This document shows, piece by piece, positions 52,901 through 58,543 of a DNA stretch of 58,543 nucleotides. The position numbers and the translations under genes are program-made. Source of the DNA: Insolitispirillum peregrinum. GTDB lineage: Bacteria > Pseudomonadota > Alphaproteobacteria > Rhodospirillales > Rhodospirillaceae. Location: NCBI RefSeq assembly GCF_042665255.1, contig NZ_JBHTCD010000031.1; one strand, 5' to 3'. Position 1 is the first letter of the stretch; each line of letters begins with the position of its first letter. The notes below the pieces were generated by a model. That model saw only the letters and a list, made by a program, of their open reading frames with translations, did not search any database and was not told the origin of the DNA.

Positions 52901-53647
52901 ATGCCGGTGTATACCCCGCACACCATGAAAGCCTTTGATGATGAGCTTGATCGCCTGAACCAGACGCTGGGCCGGATGGGCGGGCTGGCTGAAACCCAGC
53001 TCGGGACCGCCGTGCAGGCGATGCTGACCCGTGATGAGGCGCTGGCCGCTCAGGTGATTTCGGGCGACGATCAGGTTGATGGGGCCGAAGACCACATCAA
53101 TGAACAGGTGGTGCGCCTGCTGGCCCTGCGTCAGCCGGTGGCCGATGACCTGCGGCTGGTGATGTCGGCCCTGCGGGTGGCCTCGGCGCTGGAACGGATT
53201 GCCGACCATGCCACCTCGACCGCGCACCGGGTGGCGGTGCTGAATCAGGCGCCGATGGTGCCGGCGGTGAAATCGGTCGCCCGTCTGGGCTGGCTGGTAC
53301 GTGACCTGCTGAAAGAGGCGCTTGATGCCTTCATGAGCCGGGATGCCGACCGGGCGCTGAAGGTGTGGGAGCGCGACGAAGAGGTCGATGACCTCTATTC
53401 CTCGCTGTTCCGGGAACTGTTGACCTACATGATGGAAGACCCGCGCCATATTGCGCCCTGCACCCATCTGCAGTTCATTGCCAAGAATCTGGAGCGGGTC
53501 GGCGACCATGCGACCAACCTGGCCGAAGCGACCTGGTTTGTCGTCCACGGGACACCGCTGTCAGCCAATCGTCCCAAAAAGGATATGTCGTCTTATACGA
53601 TGGCCGAGCCGCGCCACCTTTCTCCTCAGGACCAAAGTCCCGAGTAG
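52901..53647 (+). CDS. phoU: Phosphate signalling protein PhoU
   Basis: 248 residues made of two PhoU helical repeats: ALERIADHATSTAHR (first) and NLERVGDHATNLAEA (second) are the E..RIGDH metal-binding motifs. It damps PhoR signalling and transporter activity when phosphate is plentiful. The start was chosen at the second of two adjacent ATGs because GGAG then lies at 6 nt; the first ATG (52898) and a TTG further up are alternatives. It normally sits after pstB; here it follows phoR. Confidence 0.94.
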   Translation: MPVYTPHTMKAFDDELDRLNQTLGRMGGLAETQLGTAVQAMLTRDEALAAQVISGDDQVDGAEDHINEQVVRLLALRQPVADDLRLVMSALRVASALERIADHATSTAHRVAVLNQAPMVPAVKSVARLGWLVRDLLKEALDAFMSRDADRALKVWERDEEVDDLYSSLFRELLTYMMEDPRHIAPCTHLQFIAKNLERVGDHATNLAEATWFVVHGTPLSANRPKKDMSSYTMAEPRHLSPQDQSPE

Positions 53648-53821
53648 TTCGACCCAGAATTGGCCTCTTCACGCGACTTGTGTGGGCAAATCACACCAAA
53701 GACCGGAAAAAAATACTGGATGTTGTGTGATTGCCGGATGACAAATGCTTGGCAAGGTTTCCTCGGAAGGCTACTTTGAGATCAACTAAGGTTTATGGCT
53801 GCTGTAGGGAACGGCTCAAGC

Positions 53822-54472
53822 ATGCGGATCCTGTTAGCTGACGATCACACTCTGGTCCGTCAGGGGCTGATGCCCTTTTTCAAGGCTTTGGACCCCGATG
53901 TCGAGGTGGTGGAAGCCTCAACGCTCGACGAAGCCCTGGAAGCTGCGCAGGGGGCCGGGGCGTTGGACCTGATCCTGCTCGACCTCAAGATGCCCGGAAT
54001 GCGGGGCACTCAGGGGTTGGTGGCGATGGTCAAGGCATACCCGAGCGTCCCGGTCGTTATCCTGTCCGGTTCGGTCGAGGCTGCCGATGTGATGAGTTGC
54101 GCCGACGGCGGGGCGGCGGGCTACCTGCCCAAGACGTTGAACTCCACGGCGATGATCAACGCCTTGCGGCTGGTGCTGTCGGGGGAACGTTATTTTCCTT
54201 CGTTCGCCTTTTCCGCTCCGCGCAGGCCGACGGAAGACGCCGAGCCGGACACCAGCAACCCGCTGTCCCAGCTCGAAGAGCGGGAAAAGCTGATCCTCGG
54301 GATGGTGGTCGAAGGTCGCACCAACAAGGAAATCGCCCGCGCCCTTGATTTGCAGGAAGTCACCATCAAGGTGCAGACCCGCAACATCTATCGCAAGCTG
54401 GGGGCGGCCAACCGCAGTCAGGCCGTCCGCATTGCGATGGAAAACGGCTGGCGGCTGACGCCGGGGGCGTGA
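53822..54472 (+). CDS. NarL/LuxR-family response regulator
   Basis: 216 residues. Receiver 1-120: acidic pair LADDH (6-8 region), phospho-acceptor Asp54 in ILLDLKMPGM and Lys in YLPKTLNS. C-terminal LuxR-type helix-turn-helix (about 150-210): LSQLEEREKLILGMVVEGRT then NKEIARALDLQEVTIKVQTRN. The start gives the usual MRILLADDH; another ATG 27 nt upstream (53795) is possible. No cognate kinase is adjacent. It is not PhoB, which belongs to the OmpR family. Confidence 0.92.
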   Translation: MRILLADDHTLVRQGLMPFFKALDPDVEVVEASTLDEALEAAQGAGALDLILLDLKMPGMRGTQGLVAMVKAYPSVPVVILSGSVEAADVMSCADGGAAGYLPKTLNSTAMINALRLVLSGERYFPSFAFSAPRRPTEDAEPDTSNPLSQLEEREKLILGMVVEGRTNKEIARALDLQEVTIKVQTRNIYRKLGAANRSQAVRIAMENGWRLTPGA

Positions 54473-54735
54473 CAGCCCCCCCGCCCCCCGTGCGCGATGC
54501 GGTGGGGTGTTGCCGCGACCGACAAACTCCGGGGCGGGCTGCAAAACTGATTGCGCCCGCTGGGGGTTTGGTCTAGAGCATCGCACAGAACACGGTGCCT
54601 GCCCGTTGGGCTGCCCTTGCTTCAGACAGATGGGAGCAGTGCCGGAGAGGAGGACTCGCCGGGGCTGTTCTTGTGCTTTGCGCACATGCTGGTCACTCCC
54701 GCAGGTTTTTCCTCTTCCCGATGGTCGGTTGTACG

Positions 54736-55443
54736 ATGACTCTCGATCCCAGTTCAGCCCTTGTGCTGTTTTCCGGTGGCCAGGACTCGGCAACCTGCCT
54801 TGCCTGGGCCCTTGACCGCTTCACCCGTGTCGAGACGCTGGCCTTTGATTACAACCAGCGTCACCGTATCGAACTGGAGGTGCGGCAGGACTTTCTGGCG
54901 GCACTGCGGGCTGACTTCATCCCGTGGGCCGAGCGGCTGGGGCAGGACCATTTCATTGATGCCACCGGCCTGTCGGCCATCGGTGCCACGGCAATGACCG
55001 AAAACGTCGCCATCGAAATGGGCAGCAATGGTTTGCCGACCACCTTTGTGCCGGGGCGCAACCTGCTGTTTTTGACCTATGCGGCGGCGCTGGCCTATCG
55101 GCGGGGCATCAAGCACATCATTACCGGGGTCTGTGAAACCGACTTTTCGGGCTATCCCGATTGCCGCGACGACACCATCAAGGCGTTGCAGGTGGCCCTG
55201 AATCTGGGGATGGAAAGCCGCTTTGTGCTGCACACCCCCTTGATGTGGATCGACAAGGCGCAAACATGGGCGCTGGCGGAAACGCTGGGTGGCCGGGCGC
55301 TGGTCGATGCGATCGTGGACAAGACGCACACCTGCTATCTGGGCGACCGCAGCACCCGCCATCCGTGGGGCCATGGCTGTGGCCAGTGCCCGGCCTGTAC
55401 CCTGCGGGCCAACGGCTGGTGGCAGTGGGAGCAAGGGGCATGA
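54736..55443 (+). CDS. queC: 7-cyano-7-deazaguanine synthase
   Basis: 235 residues. It converts 7-carboxy-7-deazaguanine to preQ0 with ATP and ammonia. The PP-loop is LFSGGQDSATCL (11-22), and the zinc site is formed by the Cys in HTCYLGD and the three in GHGCGQCPAC near the C-terminus. GVCETDFSGYPDCR is the conserved substrate region. An in-frame ATG 15 nt upstream exists; neither has a strong ribosome-binding site. Overlaps queE by 4 nt (ATGA). I found no preQ1 riboswitch in the 260 nt upstream. Confidence 0.95.
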   Translation: MTLDPSSALVLFSGGQDSATCLAWALDRFTRVETLAFDYNQRHRIELEVRQDFLAALRADFIPWAERLGQDHFIDATGLSAIGATAMTENVAIEMGSNGLPTTFVPGRNLLFLTYAAALAYRRGIKHIITGVCETDFSGYPDCRDDTIKALQVALNLGMESRFVLHTPLMWIDKAQTWALAETLGGRALVDAIVDKTHTCYLGDRSTRHPWGHGCGQCPACTLRANGWWQWEQGA

Positions 55444-56129
55444 CGCTGCCAGACGCTGATCCGGCGGCAGCCGGGCGGACCTATACGGTCAAGGAACTGT
55501 TTTACACCTTGCAGGGCGAAGGCTTGCGGGCCGGGCGTCCGGCGGTGTTCTGCCGCTTTACCGGCTGTAACCTGTGGACGGGCCGGGCCGAAGACCGCGC
55601 CTCGGCTGATTGTACCTTTTGCGATACCGACTTTCTCGGCACCGACGGGCCGGGCGGTGGGCGCTTTGTCGGGCCGCAGGCGCTGGCCGAGGCGATTGCC
55701 GCCTGCTGGCCGTCGATGGCGGGCATTTCGGCCAGCGAACACGGCTTGCCCTATGTGGTGTTCACCGGCGGCGAGCCGACCTTGCAGGTCGATGAGGCCC
55801 TGTGCCGGGCGGTCCATCAAAAGGGGTTTGAAATCGCCATTGAGACCAACGGTACCCGCCCGGTCTCACCCGGCGTGGACTGGATCTGTGTCAGCCCGAA
55901 AGCTGGAACGACGCTGGTGCAGACCACCGGCGACGAGCTGAAGGTGGTCTATCCCCAATCCGGGCAGGATCTGGTGGCGCTGGCCGCGCTGCCGTTTTCG
56001 CACCATCTGTTGCAGCCGCTGGATGATCCGCAGCGGGCCGACCATACGGCGGCGGCCTTGCAGTACTGCCTGAGCCATCCCCGCTGGCGGCTGTCGTTGC
56101 AGACCCACAAGATGCTGGGCATTCCCTGA
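55440..56129 (+). CDS. queE: 7-carboxy-7-deazaguanine synthase
   Basis: 229 residues, a radical SAM enzyme that forms the 7-deazaguanine ring from 6-carboxytetrahydropterin. The iron-sulfur cysteines are the unusual CX14CX2C form: Cys43 in TGCNLWTG, then Cys58 and Cys61 in CTFCDTDF. ELFYTLQGEG at the start and FTGGEPTLQ are also family signatures. Start and queC stop share ATGA, so translation is coupled. Confidence 0.95.
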   Translation: MTLPDADPAAAGRTYTVKELFYTLQGEGLRAGRPAVFCRFTGCNLWTGRAEDRASADCTFCDTDFLGTDGPGGGRFVGPQALAEAIAACWPSMAGISASEHGLPYVVFTGGEPTLQVDEALCRAVHQKGFEIAIETNGTRPVSPGVDWICVSPKAGTTLVQTTGDELKVVYPQSGQDLVALAALPFSHHLLQPLDDPQRADHTAAALQYCLSHPRWRLSLQTHKMLGIP

Positions 56130-56189
56130 CCCGGCAGTCTTGTTTGCCTTGCCCCTGCTGTGCCCTTTGTTACAGGAAAGCCTGTTGTC

Positions 56190-56747
56190 ATGTCGTTGAT
56201 GCACGTTACGCGCCGTCTGGAGATTGATGCCGGTCACCGGATCATGTTGCATGGTTCGAAGTGCCGCCACCTGCATGGCCATCGCTATGCGATCGAGGCG
56301 ACGGTGTGCAGCCCGCAGGCCGAACTGCATCAAAGCGGCGAGCAGGCCGGGATGGTGCTGGATTTTGGTTTCCTGAAACAGGAAATGACCGCCTGCATTG
56401 ATCAGCCGTGCGACCATGGCTTTATGGCCTCGCTGGCCGACCTCGACGTGCTGCGGATGTTTGCCCCGCCTGCGCAGGAGTTCGACCTGTGGGTGGCCGG
56501 TGTGCGGCAGCAGGTCGAACGCGATGGCTATCTGGCCACCACCGATTGCCGGGTTGGCTCCAAACTGTACGTGGTGCCGTTCCACCCCACCGCCGAAGAA
56601 CTGGCCCGCCACTGGTTCCAGCGTTTGCAGCCGCGTGTGCTTGAACGGTCGCACGGGCTGGCCCATCTGGATCGGGTGCGGGTGTGGGAAACGCCCAACT
56701 GCTGGGCCGAATATACCGGCGATGGCGTGCTGTCCAGCGCAGGCTGA
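56190..56747 (+). CDS. queD: 6-carboxy-5,6,7,8-tetrahydropterin synthase
   Basis: 185 residues, longer than the shortest QueD proteins (about 120) but with the full active site. Zinc ligands His16, His29 and His31 in DAGHRI and HLHGHRY, catalytic Cys25 in SKCRHLHG, MVLDFGFLK and DHGFM for the second half of the site. It makes the pterin used by QueE. AGGAAAG precedes the ATG. Third gene of the queCED operon, 60 nt after queE. The extra residues form an insertion around 85-140. Confidence 0.92.
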   Translation: MSLMHVTRRLEIDAGHRIMLHGSKCRHLHGHRYAIEATVCSPQAELHQSGEQAGMVLDFGFLKQEMTACIDQPCDHGFMASLADLDVLRMFAPPAQEFDLWVAGVRQQVERDGYLATTDCRVGSKLYVVPFHPTAEELARHWFQRLQPRVLERSHGLAHLDRVRVWETPNCWAEYTGDGVLSSAG

Positions 56748-56814
56748 CGGTGCGGCTCTGTCCTGACAGGGCGACAGGCAAAAAATGATATCGGATAACT
56801 TGTTGGAGACCCCC

Positions 56815-57465
56815 ATGCGCCGCGTCGAAGAATTCCCCAATCTGTGCGTTCTGGATCACCCGCTGATTCAGCACAAGCTGACCCACATGCGCGACGAACG
56901 GACCTCTACGCGCACTTTCCGCCAGTTGCTGCGCGAAATCTCCCTGCTGATGGGCTATGAAGTCACCCGCAACCTGCCGCTGGCGCTGGAACGGATCCAG
57001 ACGCCGCTGGTCACCATGGACGCGCCGGTGATTGCAGGCCGCAAGCTGGCGGTGGTGCCGATCCTGCGCGCCGGTAACGGCATGGCCGATGGCCTGCTGG
57101 AACTGATCCCGGGTGCCCGTGTCGGTCACGTCGGCCTGTACCGTGACCACGACACCCATCGCCCGCATGAATATCTGGTCAAGCTGCCGGACTCCGAGGG
57201 CCGGACCTTCATTCTGGTCGATCCGATGCTGGCCACCGGCCATTCGGCGGTGCACGCGGTGAACGTGCTGCTGGACCGTGGCATCAGCCGGGAGCAGATC
57301 ATTTTCATGGCGTTGGTGGCCGCCCCGGAAGGGATGCGGGTGTTCAACGAGGCGCATCCTGACGTGCCGGTCTATGTGGCGTCGCTGGATGATCACCTGA
57401 ACGAACAGGCCTACATCGTCCCCGGTCTGGGCGATGCCGGCGACCGTCTGTTCGGGACCAAATAA
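56815..57465 (+). CDS. upp: Uracil phosphoribosyltransferase
   Basis: 216 residues. It makes UMP from uracil and PRPP for pyrimidine salvage. The PRPP loop is ILVDPMLATGHSAV, the N-terminal RDERTSTRTFRQLLREI and VPILRAGNGMADG are typical, and GLGDAGDRLFGTK closes the uracil-binding site. The start was chosen at an ATG with GGAG at 6 nt (MRRVEEFPN); an ATG 30 nt upstream is in frame but extends beyond the family. 67 nt after queD and followed by a strong terminator. Confidence 0.97.
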   Translation: MRRVEEFPNLCVLDHPLIQHKLTHMRDERTSTRTFRQLLREISLLMGYEVTRNLPLALERIQTPLVTMDAPVIAGRKLAVVPILRAGNGMADGLLELIPGARVGHVGLYRDHDTHRPHEYLVKLPDSEGRTFILVDPMLATGHSAVHAVNVLLDRGISREQIIFMALVAAPEGMRVFNEAHPDVPVYVASLDDHLNEQAYIVPGLGDAGDRLFGTK

Positions 57466-57491
57466 GGGCTTTGCCTGCAGCATGGAGCATG

Positions 57492-57583
57492 GAGCATTTT
57501 CAAGTTGACCGTCGACGGTCAACGGCTCGGAAAATGCGGCATTCAAAGGGAAGAGCATTTTCGCTCGGTGTGAAAACGTTCTA
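57492..57583. repeat. RIME-like palindromic repeat pair
   Basis: The left part repeats 32 bases of the 20305-20350 palindrome exactly, including GTTGACCGTCGACGGTCAAC, then degenerates (GGCTCGGAAAATGC instead of TTGAAAATGC). A second shorter palindrome follows: GAGCATTTTCGCTCGGTGTG then AAAACGTTCT. Two palindromes in tandem with GAGCATTTTC ends are the layout of RIME-type repeats. It lies right after upp, before its terminator. Confidence 0.8.
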
Positions 57584-57597
57584 AGGCTGGGGGATCG

Positions 57598-57648
57598 CAA
57601 AAACAGGGGTGTTGCGGAGGCGTGTCCGCAGCACCCCTGTTTTTTTGC
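57598..57648. terminator. Terminator after upp
   Basis: AAAAACAGGGGTGTTGCGGA pairs with TCCGCAGCACCCCTGTTTTT around GGCGTG; only one base in the stem is unmatched. The T tract is seven long. Confidence 0.93.
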
Positions 57649-57773
57649 GGTTCAGAGCATTGGGCGCAAAGTGGGGCACAGGATACGACAGGAAGGTGAG
57701 AGGCGCATTGCCCTTATGTTCTTTTTATGTTCTATTTTCTTGATGGCGAACCTACTGCAAGGAAAGACGGACA

Positions 57774-58157
57774 ATGAGCGTTTATGTCACCGTGGGAGCA
57801 CGTGATGCTGCGGCGTCAAATGCTTTCTATGATGCAGCCCTGGCGACCATCGGATGGAGCAAACACATGGATTTTTCCGGCTGGCGCGCTTATTCGGAAG
57901 GTGGAAAAGGCGAGGGGTTTACCCTATGGGTTTGCCAGCCTTTTAACGGTGAACCTGCGAGCGCTGGCAACGGGACCATGGTCGGCTTCATGGCGAAATC
58001 CCGCGCTGAAGTCGATGCTTTCCATGGGGCAGCGATGGCCCATGGCGGACAGGATGAGGGGGCGCCCAACCTTCGGCCACATTACGGCCCGCACTGGTAT
58101 GCGGCCTATCTTCGTGATCCCTCGGGCAACAAGATTGCTGTTGTTTATAACGGCTAG
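57774..58157 (+). CDS. VOC-family protein (glyoxalase/bleomycin-resistance fold)
   Basis: 127 residues, one VOC unit of two beta-alpha-beta-beta-beta modules. YVTVGARDAAASNAFYDAALATIGW (first module) and HWYAAYLRDPSGNKIAVVY (second) are the family's key segments. The usual first metal His is not seen (YVTV), while a His and a Glu-like position in the second half are partly kept, so metal binding is uncertain. AAGGAAAG precedes the start. Substrate unknown. A MITE-like element begins 23 nt after the stop. Confidence 0.87.
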   Translation: MSVYVTVGARDAAASNAFYDAALATIGWSKHMDFSGWRAYSEGGKGEGFTLWVCQPFNGEPASAGNGTMVGFMAKSRAEVDAFHGAAMAHGGQDEGAPNLRPHYGPHWYAAYLRDPSGNKIAVVYNG

Positions 58158-58180
58158 ACCAGCGTGCGTTAAACCGGACG

Positions 58181-58351
58181 TCACAGTACACGACAGTAAC
58201 GTGGAGCGCTGCTCCACACCTCGCCGGGGCCAGTCGGCCCCAGACCCCATTCCTTTGATCATAAAAGAAAAAATGGGGGTCCGGGGGCATCGTCCCCCGG
58301 GCAGGTGCGGACGGCAGTCCGCCATTCTCCACCAACTGTCGTGTACTGTGA
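58181..58351. mobile_element. MITE-like element with perfect terminal inverted repeats
   Basis: 171 bases with no coding capacity. Ends are perfect 17-bp inverted repeats, TCACAGTACACGACAGT and its complement. CCGGACG stands directly outside on both sides (58174-58180 and 58352-58358), as expected of a 7-bp target duplication. The inside is a row of hairpins: GTGGAGC/GCTCCAC, GGGGCC/GGCCCC, a CCCCAT/ATGGGG pair around ATGATC-like bases, CCCGGGG-type and GCGGAC/GTCCGC. No transposase in the window, so it would move in trans. Confidence 0.88.
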
Positions 58352-58543
58352 CCGGACGCAGGCACGCTGCTTGTCTTATGATTTTCCGTGCAGACAGGCG
58401 ATAAAGGATCCCTCGAGAGGGTGTTGCAACACCCTCCCGAGGGCGAGGGTAGGATCGACACAATGCGGGTCGTTAACGGACCGAGTTAGAGTTTGATCAC
58501 CCTCGTCTTTTCCACAGGCCTGAACGGATACCAGGGGTTTGGC
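58352..58543. other. Right edge: palindromic hairpin, no gene seen
   Basis: Contains at 58410-58443 a hairpin with core GAGGGTGTTGCAACACCCTC, extended to CCCTCG/CGAGGG with one mismatch on each arm. No T tract follows. No open frame of note reaches the window end. TAGAGTTTGATC near 58486 resembles the 16S rRNA start for 12 bases only and is not rRNA. Confidence 0.55.

Noticed and set aside
54473..54735. preQ1 riboswitch before queC
   Set aside because: I looked for the short preQ1-I hairpin with its A-rich tail and for larger classes and saw no convincing match; only a GC-rich leader is present.
58482..58498. Possible start of a 16S rRNA gene (TAGAGTTTGATC)
   Set aside because: Only 12 bases agree; the next bases do not follow the 16S sequence, so it is chance.

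Overview
This is a GC-rich window from the chromosome of an alphaproteobacterium, most likely a motile Rhodospirillales-type organism (an inference). The clues are a partial 5S rRNA followed by an initiator tRNA (the usual alphaproteobacterial rrn operon tail), a SAM-II riboswitch in front of metZ, an ilvE / MarR / OmpR-type regulator / sensor kinase block resembling the PetP-PetR neighbourhood, and two methyl-accepting chemotaxis proteins. No prophage, plasmid gene, transposase gene or CRISPR array is visible. The non-genic interest lies in small non-coding repeats and regulatory RNA/DNA.

Layout. 1-410: end of an rRNA operon with tRNA-fMet and two terminators. 0.5-18.2 kb: a catabolic and uptake region for an amine or amino compound. 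It holds a GhrA-type reductase, a cupin, two aldehyde dehydrogenases (one clearly GabD), a PuuB-like FAD amine oxidase, a type II HAD hydrolase, a class III aminotransferase, three GNAT acetyltransferases, a GcvA-like LysR regulator and a complete peptide-type ABC importer (Tat-exported binding protein, two permeases, fused double ATPase). The simplest reading is uptake of a polyamine-like or peptide-like substrate, oxidation or transamination to an aldehyde, oxidation to an acid, and entry to the TCA cycle as succinate. 18.5-20.2 kb: a chemoreceptor. 20.4-24.2 kb (minus): an operon like Escherichia coli yjfJ-yjfL-yjfM-yjfC (PspA, DUF350, DUF1190, glutathionylspermidine-synthase-like ATP-grasp) with an extra secreted protein at its head. 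24.4-25.8 kb: metZ under a SAM-II riboswitch. 26-29.7 kb: tandem bacteriohemerythrins, an OpgC-like acyltransferase, a glycine-zipper lipoprotein and a DHH phosphoesterase. 30-34.2 kb: rpmI-rplT-pheS-pheT without infC. 34.5-38.4 kb: a 17-kDa-antigen-like lipoprotein, pdxH, a cation diffusion facilitator, murI and ilvE. 38.7-41.4 kb: MarR regulator, OmpR-type regulator, EnvZ-type kinase. 41.6-44.9 kb: a second chemoreceptor and a small protein ending in a FliM-like peptide. 45-51 kb: mutS, a small membrane protein, maeB. 51-54.5 kb: phoR behind tandem PHO-box-like repeats, phoU without the pst genes, and a NarL-type regulator. 54.7-57.5 kb: queC-queE-queD and upp. 57.8-58.2 kb: a VOC-fold protein.

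The most novel-looking signal is a family of short, hairpin-rich, non-coding elements. The copy at the right end is 171 bp with perfect 17-bp terminal inverted repeats and an apparent 7-bp target duplication. A second nearly full copy lies near 44.1 kb, a copy abuts the pheT stop codon, and fragments lie near 20.3 and 41.5 kb. A separate palindromic repeat recalling rhizobial RIME sequences occurs near 20.3 and 57.5 kb. Both families sit in intergenic gaps and appear to be MITE/REP-type elements.
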